Below are positions 51,540 through 60,648 of a DNA stretch of 64,000 nucleotides, in pieces (position 1 is the first letter of the stretch; every line of letters begins with the position of its first letter). Location: NCBI RefSeq assembly GCF_008728635.1, contig NZ_CP044285.1, forward strand, positions 2,418,001-2,482,000, given 5' to 3'. Under the pieces are notes generated by a model. The model was given only the letters and a program-made list of their open reading frames with translations. It searched no databases and had not been told where the DNA came from. The translations under genes and the position numbers were made by a program. The DNA is from Hymenobacter baengnokdamensis (GTDB lineage: Bacteria > Bacteroidota > Bacteroidia > Cytophagales > Hymenobacteraceae).

Positions 51540-52193
51540 TTTCCAGCGAGCAAAGACAGTATTTTCGGTTCCGTCTTTGCTCACCCTCACCGTGGGCCCA
51601 CCGACGCCGAGACAGTACCACAGCGGACTTGCTTGTATCTCGCCCATTTTTTGGCAACGCTCAAAATGCTCGCAAGTGCCTAACAGGCGCTAGCACCGGG
51701 GCCTCATGGTGGTCCGTGGTGGGAGCAGTCGGGTGGGAGTTGCTAAGTGCGAAAGTGCGAAACTAGTGCCCTGGCGAGCAGTACTTAGCTGGCGAACTGT
51801 GCAATAACAAAAAGGCCGGAGCTAATCACTCCGGCCTTTTTGGGCTTGTAACTTATCGAGCCCTTCTGAACCCGTAAGGCTACAAATATAATGAAGCTTG
51901 AATAAGTAGCTGTTGGCTGCTGGCTTTTTCGTCCCACACTTGGCTCGCCCCTTCGCCCATCTTGGGAGCATGGCAGCGTGTCAGGACGAGTTTAAGCGCC
52001 TCCTCGACGAGGAACTGGGCGACTACGCCGCCCGGGCGTTGCAGCTGCTGGCGCAGGCTAGTATGTGCTTGCGTTAATAGCGCACCAGTGGTGAGGAGAG
52101 AAAGCCTGAGATGGCCCAATTGCGCTGCATAGTTTCGGGCACTAGCCCGCTCAAGAAGGGGCACCTTTCGGGCCGCAAGCGTCGAGTATCATC
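51540..52193. other. Remnant-rich spacer
   Basis: About 650 bases. Seen in it: an inverted repeat GAGCAAAGAC/GTCTTTGCTC near 51548-51582; a terminator-like hairpin AAAGGCCGGAG/CTCCGGCCTTTTT at 51809-51841; and a short plus-strand stretch at 51970-52077 that reads MAACQDEFKRLLDEELGDYA, coding-like but cut short by stops. No intact gene. Confidence 0.45.
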
Positions 52194-52334
52194 AGGGCTT
52201 ACGCATCAAAATTGGCCGAGTGCGTTTGCGGCCAGTGAGGTCATTTTATAACCGGTCAGAGCCTACGGATTTTTGAGTCAACTGTGCCCGCACGAGCTAG
52301 AAAAGAAGTGCAGGGTTTTTGATGCGTAAGCCCT
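52194..52334. mobile_element. MITE-like element with 18-bp inverted ends
   Basis: AGGGCTTACGCATCAAAA at 52194-52211 and its exact complement TTTTGATGCGTAAGCCCT at 52317-52334 bound a 141 bp element with no coding capacity. Outside, CGAGTATCAT (52183-52192) and CGAGTATTAT (52336-52345) look like a target-site duplication with one mismatch. The CTTACGCATCAAAA end resembles those of IS5/IS1182-type elements, by eye only. Confidence 0.72.
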
Positions 52335-52345
52335 GCGAGTATTAT

Positions 52346-52922
52346 AGCGCTGAGCACGTCGCACAAAGGCGGTAGCGGCCATTTGCTCCCAGCCGGCACC
52401 GGTCGGTCTGCCTGGCCTAATCACTGATAACAGCTGACTGGACTGATGTGTAGTGCTCGGCAAAGCACTTGTAACCGTTTATAAAGACTCGTGCGAAGAA
52501 GTAGTAATGGCTCATGATTGAGTTGGCTAAGCGATGCTGACCTCCCCGCCCACTTCAACTAAGCCCCTCCTGTATCTAACCTTATCAGCTAGGTGCAAGC
52601 ATTTTATTTTTTGGCAGATGCTTGCCGATAGCTTTTCTGAAGTATAATTGCATCACCATTCTCTCTTGATACTACTCGTCGTCATTTTCGCACTCTATTC
52701 TTTTGGTTTAAAATAATTCTGCTATACTATTCGCATGAACTGAAGCTTTATCTATCAATTCCTTTTTTAGAAAGAACTTTCGTATTACCGCTTTTTCTCT
52801 TAACTTTTCTATTGAGGCAGTTCTAGTAGCCTCAACAGGCACCCACACTAGATAATAGAAAAATTTATGTATATAAATAATTCCATGTAATGTAATATAT
52901 TATACCATTCTTTGTAACGTGC
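52346..52922. other. AT-rich leader region of the giant LRR-RHS gene
   Basis: About 570 bases become AT-rich from 52600 to the start codon at 52923. No complete TTG/TAnnTTTG promoter stands out; ACCATTCTTTG just before the gene is a partial -7-like match. No gene or hairpin is recognised. Confidence 0.4.
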
Positions 52923-55900
52923 ATGGCTTCTCTTTACGGCTGTTCCCTCCGGCTCTCCCTGCGCACTACATGGCGTGGCCTATCCATATGGCGCATCATT
53001 CGGGTTTCGATACTAGCATTTATAGTGCTTGTAGCAGTAAAGACCCATGCCCAATCAGCCCCAACAGGCGAGGGATTAGTAGCTGACTCCGTCGAACTAA
53101 ATGTGTTGCGCCAATTCTATTATGCAACAGGTGGTGACGCTTGGTATTATAAAGGCGGGTGGCTACAAGGGAATACATTGGCTGATGCCGCATTATGGAA
53201 TGGTGTTACAGTAAGTAATGGAGATATTACAGGATTATCAATATACTACAACAATCTCAGGGGCGCTCTACCTAGTGTCATACTAGGACGCCTCTCGCAG
53301 CTACAAAAGCTGGACCTGCGTGGAAATCAACTTAGCGGCTCCCTGCCGGCTGAGTGGAGTCAACTCTCTCAGCTGCAATTTCTAGGACTGAGCGATAATC
53401 AGCTCAGCGGCACGTTGCCACCTGAGTGGAGCCAGTTCGCTCAGTTGCAAACCCTGTTATTATACGGGAATCAACTCAGCGGCTCCCTACCGGCTGAGTG
53501 GAGCCAGCTCGCTCAGCTGCAAGATCTAACGGTAGGTGGAAATCAACTCAGCGGCTCTTTGCCGGCTGAGTGGAGTCAACTCTCTCAGCTGCAATTTCTA
53601 GGACTGAACGATAATCAGCTCAGCGGCACGTTGCCACCTGAGTGGGCCCAGCTCTCCCAACTGTACTGGCTAGAGTTGAATGCTAATCAATTCACTGGCA
53701 CGCTACCCCCCGAGTGGGGCCAGTTTTCCCAACTGCAAAATCTATACCTGAGTAATAATCAGCTCAGCGGCACGTTGCCACCTGAGTGGGCCCAGCTCTC
53801 CCAACTGTACTACTTAGACCTGGATGATAATCTACTCAGCGGCCCCCTGCCAGCCGAGTGGAGCCAATTATCTCAATTAGTCTATCTAATAGTTTATAAT
53901 AACCAGCTCAGTGGCTCCCTGCCAGCGGCCTGGGGTCAGCTTTCCCAATTACAATCGCTAGAACTGAGTGGGAATCACCTCAACGGCTCGCTGCCGGCAG
54001 CCTGGAGCCAGCTCTCCCAGTTACAAAACCTGTGGCTAAATAATAATCAGCTCAGTGGCGCGCTGCCCGCAGAGTGGGGGCAACTTTCCCTTCTGCGAGA
54101 CCTTGAGCTGAGTACTAATCAGCTTAGTGGATCGCTACCGCCTGAATGGAACCAGTTCTCCCAATTGACTTATCTGAACCTCGCGGTTAATCAACTCAGC
54201 GGTTTGCTGCCACCCGAGTGGAGCCAGTTTTCCAACTTGGTCTATTTGGACTTGAATAGTAATCAACTCAACGGCTCCTTGCCGGCTGAGTGGAGCCAGT
54301 TCGCTCAGTTGCAAGTTCTAGCGCTTAATACTAATCAACTCAGCGGCTCGCTGCCAGCTGAATGGGGGCAATTCTCTCACCTAAATTATCTTGATCTCAG
54401 TAATAATCAACTCAGCGGCTCGTTGCCAGCCGAGTGGGGACAGCTAGCCCAACTATACACTTTATCTCTCAGTAGAAATCAACTCAGCGGTTCTGTACCA
54501 ATTGAGTGGGGGCAGCTAACTCGGTTGAACACGCTAAACCTGGATCGTAACCAACTCAGCGGTGACCTATCTGTCGCATTGGCTAAACTAGTAAATACAA
54601 ACCACATACAGCTGAGCTACAACCAATTTACCAGTCTGCCGGATTTAAGCGTTAATGAATACTTAGAGCTCTATGTAGACCATAATCAGTTAGATTTTAA
54701 GTGGCTGGAACCATACACATATGGCTATAATGACGATATTATAAGTGATTTTGAATTCGCTCACCAGACTTTGTCTGCTGAGGAGCAAACGCTGACATTT
54801 ACTATCGGGCAGTCCTTCAGCTTGCCCTCTGGCGTTGGGGGGCGCCATTCATACTATAGGTGGCAACGGCTGATTGACGGTACCTGGCAACCCATTGGAT
54901 ACAACGGGTCCACGTACACGAACAGCAGCGCTCAGGCTACCGATGCCGGCTATTACCGCTGTGCCGTCACAAACAGCCGCCTATATGGAATGACGCTATA
55001 CTCCCGGCCCTGGCATGTGTCGGTTGCCCAGAATCTTCCCCCTGATAATCCCAGTGACGATTTGAATCGGAACTGGACGCTGGAGCGCAGCTTCGACGGC
55101 AATGGCCAGGTAGTCGCCGAAAGCAAGCAGTTTACCGATGGCCTGGGTCGCGCTACCCAGGCGCAAGCCCGTAACGCCGCCACGCAGCAGGTGTTTGCCG
55201 CGCAGACCATCTACAGTACGGGGGGCCAGCCCGTGCTGCAAACCCTGGCTGCCCCGATTAACAATCAGAGCTTTGCCTACCAGGAAACCTTTGTAACGGC
55301 TACCGTCAACGGACAATCTACGCCCTACGGACCGACTCATTTTGAGGACGCCCCTGCCAATACGCCTAGGGCGGTAGATGCCACGGCCCCTGGTACGCTA
55401 GGTTACTACTACAGCCAGCTTAACAGTCAGGAACCGCTCACGCCCATTACCAGCTATCCCTATAGCCTGGTTGAGCCCTACAAGGGACCACTCGGGGGCA
55501 CCAAGCGCGCCGCTAGTCCGGGCGACGAGCTGCACATGGGTAAGGGCCGCGAGGCAAAAGGCCGTGACTTTCTCGTGCGCAAGGAGTTCGACGACTACCT
55601 CGCGCTGCGGCCCTATTTTATTCCGGGCAGCCCGCTGACTACCCTCGAATATCAGGCGCTGAAATCGGTTAGTGTCAACGCCGATGGCCGCGAGAGTATC
55701 GTTGTGAGCAATAAAGAGGGGCAAGCGCTGGTCAGTTGCCTGAGCGGCCCCCAGTACCCGGCCCGGCCCTTCTTTGGCTTTATCAGCTCCGAGGCCACCA
55801 ATGGCTTCGATACGAACGCCCCGGCCTACGAGGATATTCATATTCCGGCAGCGGGCGCGCAGGATGTGAAATTCACGATGGGCAAGAATTATCTGGCTGG

Positions 55901-58421
55901 GGGCCGGGTCCTGGTCCAGAATTTAATAAGCGAGGATACCATTAGCTACCGGATTGCGGGAAAACTAGACGGCAGCGAGCCGGAACTACATATTACGCTC
56001 GACCCCGGCTTTTACCGCTTCGTTTCCGTTACGGGGACGCAGTGGTGCTATTACGAACTTCATTACGGTAACCTGAGCTATAGCTACTACGACGACGCAG
56101 GGCGCGTAGTCGCCACGGTAGCCCCCAACGGCCTGGCCGCCGAAACGAAAAAAGCGCCGAAGCCCGTGGAGGGAGCCGTGGGGTACTGGCCCCTAAATGA
56201 GGGCAGTGGAGCTTCGGTAGCGGACGGGTCCGGCAATAACCTAACGGGAACCCTGCAAAACCAGCCCACCTGGAGTACGGATGGGCCACCCGGCAGCAGC
56301 GGCAGCCTGCTCTTTGACGGCCAGTCCAGCTACGTGCAGGTTGCCAGCGCACCAGCCGTGTGCATGAGTACTACTATGAGTATGGAGGCCTGGATTTATC
56401 CGACCAGCAATGCCAATGGCATTATTCTCAATAAGGAAAACGAGTACGAGCTGGCGCGCTTTCCGGATGGCTCCATCCAGTGGGCGTTCCAGAACACGGT
56501 GCCTGGCTGGAATTGGGTAAGCACGGGAATTAGCGCGCCGCTCAACCAGTGGTCACGCATCAGTCTTACCTACAACAATGGCGAGATTCGGGCGTATCTG
56601 AATGGCCAGCAGGTAGGGGGGGCGTATGCCGGCAGCGGGGCGATTGATCCAAACGCGACCTACGCGGGGACAGACTTTCGAATAGGGGGACGTACGGCAT
56701 TAAGTCAATTTTTTCAGGGGGCCATTGCCGAAGTACGGGTCTGGAATACGGTTCATCCGCCTTCGCCGCAGCTCAGCCCGCCAAGCCCGGGCGGGGTAAC
56801 GTTTCTGACCCGCACTACCTACGACACGAGTGGGCGCTTGCTGGCGACGGAAAGCAACGACGAGGGCCGCTCGGAATACGTCTATGCCCAGGATGGGCGC
56901 ATTCGCTTCTCGCAAAGTGCCTTGCAACGCCCAGCTGGTCGCTTCTCCTTTTCCAACTACGATGAAATAGGCCGGGTAGTGGAGTCGGGCGAGTATACCC
57001 CTGGCGCGGGCACTGCCACTGTTTTTGAGAACCACCTCACTGCAACGCCGGCGGCCACCAGTGTACTGCAGCCGGCCCTGCTCGAAGAGCGGATGCCAAC
57101 CAATAGCCTGGCTGCGGCCAATTGTGCCCAGCGTAACCGCGTGTGGTATGACCTGCCCTTTGACGGCAGCGTTGGTAGCCAAGGGTTGGATAGTCAATTG
57201 GGTGGCCGTCAGCAGCAGTTTGTGGTAGGCGCCGTGGCCAAAACGCAGAACGACAACGTCACAACCTGGTACAGCTACGACGAGCTGGGCCGCGTGACGT
57301 GGGTCGTGCAGGACATTGTCGGGGTCGGGGTGAAAACACTCGACTACCAGTATGATTTCAGCGGCAACGTGTTGCAGGTGGCCTATCAAAAGCAGCAGTC
57401 CGATAGCTTCTACCACTACTATAGCTACGACGCCGCCCAGCGCCTGACGACGGTCTACACGGGTACGGACGGGCTCACCCGCACCCTCCAGGCCCAGTAC
57501 AGCTACTACCTGCACGGCCCGCTGAAGCGGGTGCAGGTAGCGGGCAATCTGCAGGGCGTGGACTACGTGTATACCCTACAGGGAACCCTCAAAAGTATTA
57601 ACCATGCTACGGCGGCGCTCGAGCCGGGACAGGATTCCCCCGCTACCAACGGGGTGTATAAAGACCTGTTTGCCCTCACCCTGGAATACTTCAGCGGCGA
57701 CTACCGTAGTAGCAGCCTCGACGTTCCTGCCCCCTCCTTGCCCGGGACCAGCGTGGCTGACCGCTTCGACGGCACTATCCGTAGCGCCAGTTGGCGGACG
57801 GGTGCCAGCGCCGATATTCAGCGCCTGGCCTACACCTACGATGAGAAAAGCCAGCTCCAAAACTCGACTTATAGCAACTGGCAACTACTCAATAAGGCCT
57901 ACCAGTTGAATGGCGCCTCGACCAACAGTTTTCAGGAGGGCGGCCTGCGCTACGACCCGAACGGCAATCTGCAGTCGCTGCGGCGTACCAATCAGGTGGG
58001 GGCCGTCACCGATAACTTCAGCTACACCTACAAGCCCAATACGAATCAACTCGCGGAAGTCCACACGGGCAGCTCCAGCGGCAGCACGGTGTTGGATTAT
58101 GACTACGACGAGCTGGGCCAAATGACCCGGCAGCGGGACGAGCAGGGGCAGCGCTATTTCACCTACGATGTGACGGGTAAAACGACGGGTGTGTACCTCG
58201 ACCTGGCCCACCAGCAGCCGGTGGTCACGTTTGCCTACGATGACCGTGGCTTCCGTGTGCGCCAGACGGTGTACCCGGCCGGGGGGCAGCTGCCTCGACC
58301 ACCTACTACGTGCGTGATGTGGCTGGTAATATCCTCTCCGTGTATGCCCAGCCGACCCCGGTGGCGGCACTGCTGCGTACGGAGGTGCCCGTGTACGGCT
58401 CCGGCCGGCTGGGCACGCTGA
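52923..58421 (+). CDS. Giant secreted LRR / Ig-like / RHS-repeat / LamG protein (N-terminal part, frameshifted)
   Basis: This 1832-residue open frame has a signal peptide (VSILAFIVLVAVKTHAQ). About residues 122-555 are 18 plant-type leucine-rich repeats of 24 residues (L..L.L..NQLSGSLPAEW), plus two degenerate ones. Then an Ig-like domain (YRWQRLIDGTWQPIGYNGST ... DAGYYRCAVTN), a DUF6443-like RHS start (FTDGLGRATQAQARNAATQQ), a LamG/concanavalin domain near residues 1085-1275 (VGYWPLNEGSGASVADGSGN, MEAWIYPTSN) and many YD repeats (TWYSYDELGRVTWV, YTYDEKSQLQNSTY). The final ~45 residues after YDDRGFRVRQTVYPAGG are out-of-frame sequence: the true frame continues at 58310-60223 past a G6 run. 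Likely a surface adhesin-toxin, the RHS shell caging the C-terminal tip. Confidence 0.85.
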   Translation: MASLYGCSLRLSLRTTWRGLSIWRIIRVSILAFIVLVAVKTHAQSAPTGEGLVADSVELNVLRQFYYATGGDAWYYKGGWLQGNTLADAALWNGVTVSNGDITGLSIYYNNLRGALPSVILGRLSQLQKLDLRGNQLSGSLPAEWSQLSQLQFLGLSDNQLSGTLPPEWSQFAQLQTLLLYGNQLSGSLPAEWSQLAQLQDLTVGGNQLSGSLPAEWSQLSQLQFLGLNDNQLSGTLPPEWAQLSQLYWLELNANQFTGTLPPEWGQFSQLQNLYLSNNQLSGTLPPEWAQLSQLYYLDLDDNLLSGPLPAEWSQLSQLVYLIVYNNQLSGSLPAAWGQLSQLQSLELSGNHLNGSLPAAWSQLSQLQNLWLNNNQLSGALPAEWGQLSLLRDLELSTNQLSGSLPPEWNQFSQLTYLNLAVNQLSGLLPPEWSQFSNLVYLDLNSNQLNGSLPAEWSQFAQLQVLALNTNQLSGSLPAEWGQFSHLNYLDLSNNQLSGSLPAEWGQLAQLYTLSLSRNQLSGSVPIEWGQLTRLNTLNLDRNQLSGDLSVALAKLVNTNHIQLSYNQFTSLPDLSVNEYLELYVDHNQLDFKWLEPYTYGYNDDIISDFEFAHQTLSAEEQTLTFTIGQSFSLPSGVGGRHSYYRWQRLIDGTWQPIGYNGSTYTNSSAQATDAGYYRCAVTNSRLYGMTLYSRPWHVSVAQNLPPDNPSDDLNRNWTLERSFDGNGQVVAESKQFTDGLGRATQAQARNAATQQVFAAQTIYSTGGQPVLQTLAAPINNQSFAYQETFVTATVNGQSTPYGPTHFEDAPANTPRAVDATAPGTLGYYYSQLNSQEPLTPITSYPYSLVEPYKGPLGGTKRAASPGDELHMGKGREAKGRDFLVRKEFDDYLALRPYFIPGSPLTTLEYQALKSVSVNADGRESIVVSNKEGQALVSCLSGPQYPARPFFGFISSEATNGFDTNAPAYEDIHIPAAGAQDVKFTMGKNYLAGGRVLVQNLISEDTISYRIAGKLDGSEPELHITLDPGFYRFVSVTGTQWCYYELHYGNLSYSYYDDAGRVVATVAPNGLAAETKKAPKPVEGAVGYWPLNEGSGASVADGSGNNLTGTLQNQPTWSTDGPPGSSGSLLFDGQSSYVQVASAPAVCMSTTMSMEAWIYPTSNANGIILNKENEYELARFPDGSIQWAFQNTVPGWNWVSTGISAPLNQWSRISLTYNNGEIRAYLNGQQVGGAYAGSGAIDPNATYAGTDFRIGGRTALSQFFQGAIAEVRVWNTVHPPSPQLSPPSPGGVTFLTRTTYDTSGRLLATESNDEGRSEYVYAQDGRIRFSQSALQRPAGRFSFSNYDEIGRVVESGEYTPGAGTATVFENHLTATPAATSVLQPALLEERMPTNSLAAANCAQRNRVWYDLPFDGSVGSQGLDSQLGGRQQQFVVGAVAKTQNDNVTTWYSYDELGRVTWVVQDIVGVGVKTLDYQYDFSGNVLQVAYQKQQSDSFYHYYSYDAAQRLTTVYTGTDGLTRTLQAQYSYYLHGPLKRVQVAGNLQGVDYVYTLQGTLKSINHATAALEPGQDSPATNGVYKDLFALTLEYFSGDYRSSSLDVPAPSLPGTSVADRFDGTIRSASWRTGASADIQRLAYTYDEKSQLQNSTYSNWQLLNKAYQLNGASTNSFQEGGLRYDPNGNLQSLRRTNQVGAVTDNFSYTYKPNTNQLAEVHTGSSSGSTVLDYDYDELGQMTRQRDEQGQRYFTYDVTGKTTGVYLDLAHQQPVVTFAYDDRGFRVRQTVYPAGGQLPRPPTTCVMWLVISSPCMPSRPRWRHCCVRRCPCTAPAGWAR
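58281..58286 (+). other. Poly-G run at the frameshift point
   Basis: Six G in CCGGGGGGCAGC. The first frame reads TVYPAGG and then out-of-frame residues; the other frame continues as AASTTYYVRDVAGNILSVYA, clearly RHS. Adding one G (or a ribosomal/transcriptional -1 slip) joins them. Confidence 0.85.
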
Positions 58422-60223
58422 CCCACCTGGATAACGGGAGCGACGACTACCGCTACGAGCTGACTGACCAGGTGGGCAATGCGCGCGTGATTTTCCATCG
58501 CCCTACCACCACCGTACAGGTGGAGACGATGGAGCTGAACCAGGTACCCCTTCAAGCTGTCTTCCTGAACGATGACCTCTACCGGGTGGCCGTGAGCGGC
58601 GCTCCGAGCGGAAACTTTGTGGCCCGCCTGACGGACTCGCAGCCTGCCGGCCAGGAGCTCAAGCGGGTGCTGACAGTCACCCGAGGCGACACCATTACGT
58701 TCTCCGCCCTGGGCCAATGGAAGCAGAATGCCGCCGCCGGGGGCACCAGCGCCACGCCCTTTATCCTAGCCGGCGCGGGGGCTGGGGTCAATTCGCTCTC
58801 GCAGCGCGGGGCGGATGGCCAAGGAACAACCTACCCCACGAACTCGCCGAACTGGCTCTCGCTGCTCTCCGTAGGGCTGGGCTTCACCCTGGGCCAGAGT
58901 ACGCAACCAGCTACCCTAGGAGCTACTTCGCTGGAAGGCTGGATTAAATACCGGGTGCTGGATGCGCAAGGCAACCCCATGCTGGATACGCAAGGCCATC
59001 CCCTGGCCGGCGTCGATTACCTGCTCGGCACGGGGCAGTGGGAATACTTGCAAACTGCCGTGCGCGTGCCCCAGAACGGTACCATCGAAGTGACGGCCGG
59101 CACCTCGGGCACGGGCGAAGCGGTGTACTTTGATAACCTGCGGGTGGAGCAGACCGGCGGCCTCATCGTGCAGGAGCAGCACCAGTATACCTTTGGAGCG
59201 CCCCTGCCGGGCTTGAGTTACACCGTGGGCAACAAGCGCTACCGCTACGGTTATCAAGGGCAGTATGCTGAGCATGATAGCCTAACGGGCTTTGATAGCT
59301 TTGAGTTGCGTATGTACAACAGCCGAGTTGGGCGCTGGCTCAGCTACGACCCGGAAGGGCAGTATAGCTCGCCTTATGTAGGTATGGGCAACAACCCTAT
59401 TTCAAGAATTGACCCAACAGGAGGACTAGATGGAGGTGGCATTGGTGGTTTTTTCAGCCGACTATTTAATGGAGGTGAAGCCGTAGCCTTGAACACTGTT
59501 TCAGTATCGGCTACTCAGGCTGATGTAGCAGCAGCTTGGGCATCTGTTGGTCAGAGATTAGTAACGGCCTCGAGCCATTCTATAATAGGAATATTAGGCA
59601 GGGCTGTGGGTGTATTAGGTGACGCTATTGCTGCTCCTGGTAGAGAACAAATGCTTGCTCAGCAAAGAAAGAGCTATTTTGAGGCTAATATCAGGTCTAC
59701 ACGAGAAGCTGAAGCCCATGGTATTAGTGACGATTTATTACATTTATCATACAAGTTTAATAGATTGGCTGCTTTTCGAGGCCCAATTGGGGGGACCATA
59801 CCTGGTATCGAATTCATGAGTGTGGGGGGTGAACTAGGCGCTATAACAGTACTAGGAGAAGATGCGCTTACTATACGCAATAAAGGCCGACTTTTACCAG
59901 AACAAGGTGTTCACCAAGTTTTAGTTCATGGGGAGTATAATGTTGTTCGGATAAGCAATGTAACTCCTATGACTGCCCAAGAATTAAGTGATTATTTAAC
60001 AGCAAACGGCCATGTCCCAGGCACGCCTATAAGATTAATAGCGTGCTATACTGGTGGCGATGTTACAGGTGTTGCTGCTCAGCTAGCCGAGCATATACAT
60101 GCGCCTGTTACAGCTCCATTAAATCGTGTAGTGGTTTTACAAGGAGGCAGGCTCTTTACAGAAGATGGAATATGGAGAACATTTTTTCCTGATGGCACCT
60201 TCATCAAGGTGCCTGCCCCATAA
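58310..60223 (+). CDS. RHS core and toxin-like tip (continuation of 52923 frame)
   Basis: The open frame runs on from the G run; GTG at 58310 is the first start-like codon, but no ribosome site is seen. It likely exists only as a fusion with the upstream part. About residues 1-330 are RHS: YELTDQVGNARVIFHR, then GYQGQYAEHDSLTGFDSFEL, the core end RMYNSRVGRWLSYDPEGQYS, and the PTGG hinge at ~360. After the hinge base composition drops sharply to AT-rich. The tip (~residues 370-637) contains VLVHGEYNVVRIS (His540) and IRLIACYTGGDVTG (Cys579), then QLAEHIHAPVTAPLN. This His-Gly / Ala-Cys order resembles clan CD (C80/MARTX-like) peptidases. The fold is inferred by eye. Confidence 0.8.
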   Translation: MRDVAGNILSVYAQPTPVAALLRTEVPVYGSGRLGTLTHLDNGSDDYRYELTDQVGNARVIFHRPTTTVQVETMELNQVPLQAVFLNDDLYRVAVSGAPSGNFVARLTDSQPAGQELKRVLTVTRGDTITFSALGQWKQNAAAGGTSATPFILAGAGAGVNSLSQRGADGQGTTYPTNSPNWLSLLSVGLGFTLGQSTQPATLGATSLEGWIKYRVLDAQGNPMLDTQGHPLAGVDYLLGTGQWEYLQTAVRVPQNGTIEVTAGTSGTGEAVYFDNLRVEQTGGLIVQEQHQYTFGAPLPGLSYTVGNKRYRYGYQGQYAEHDSLTGFDSFELRMYNSRVGRWLSYDPEGQYSSPYVGMGNNPISRIDPTGGLDGGGIGGFFSRLFNGGEAVALNTVSVSATQADVAAAWASVGQRLVTASSHSIIGILGRAVGVLGDAIAAPGREQMLAQQRKSYFEANIRSTREAEAHGISDDLLHLSYKFNRLAAFRGPIGGTIPGIEFMSVGGELGAITVLGEDALTIRNKGRLLPEQGVHQVLVHGEYNVVRISNVTPMTAQELSDYLTANGHVPGTPIRLIACYTGGDVTGVAAQLAEHIHAPVTAPLNRVVVLQGGRLFTEDGIWRTFFPDGTFIKVPAP

Positions 60224-60252
60224 TACAGGTTACATTTTAAAATAATTTTAGC

Positions 60253-60648
60253 ATGAAGCTTATTGGATTTATCAAACAACATGATGCCATTCTAGACGCT
60301 GTAGATTTTTTAGATTTTAAGAAAGCGTCTGAGCATAATCCTAAATTTATAGCTAGCTCTAAGCTACATTTATCTAGAATTTATTTTAGAAATTGCCCCA
60401 TCGTTTTTGGCTGGATGAATTATTTTAAAGATTTAGATACTGGAGAGATAATTGAGCCACAATCTTACTATAGTGATGGAGAATGGATATGGCCTTCATA
60501 TTTTATGTATTATTTGAATAAATTTAACAGCTGGGGTTTGTACCAAGATTTTTTCAATAGTATTGAAAATAAAAAATATCATGTTAACGTATCAAACGAA
60601 GCAGAAATTGAAGCAGAAATCGTACTACTCAATCTTTTTAAAAAGTAG
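60253..60648 (+). CDS. Candidate immunity protein of the RHS-tip toxin
   Basis: This 131-residue protein starts 29 bases after the toxin gene's stop and is very AT-rich. It has no signal peptide or membrane span. Trp/Tyr/Phe-rich patches (IVFGWMNYFKDLDTGEIIEP, YYSDGEWIWPSYFMYYLNKF) suggest a small folded cytoplasmic protein. No family recognised. Position directly after an RHS tip and matching base composition fit an immunity gene exactly. The end overlaps the start of the next gene by 68 bases if that gene begins at 60581. Confidence 0.7.
   Translation: MKLIGFIKQHDAILDAVDFLDFKKASEHNPKFIASSKLHLSRIYFRNCPIVFGWMNYFKDLDTGEIIEPQSYYSDGEWIWPSYFMYYLNKFNSWGLYQDFFNSIENKKYHVNVSNEAEIEAEIVLLNLFKK

Noticed and set aside
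51880..52164. 94-codon minus-strand open frame in the remnant-rich spacer
   Set aside because: No family pattern, and the opposite strand shows coding-like fragments, so it is probably a shadow of decayed sequence.
53286..54590. Regular repeat array that might be taken for CRISPR
   Set aside because: The 72 bp units are in-frame leucine-rich repeats; there are no unique spacers and no cas genes in the window.
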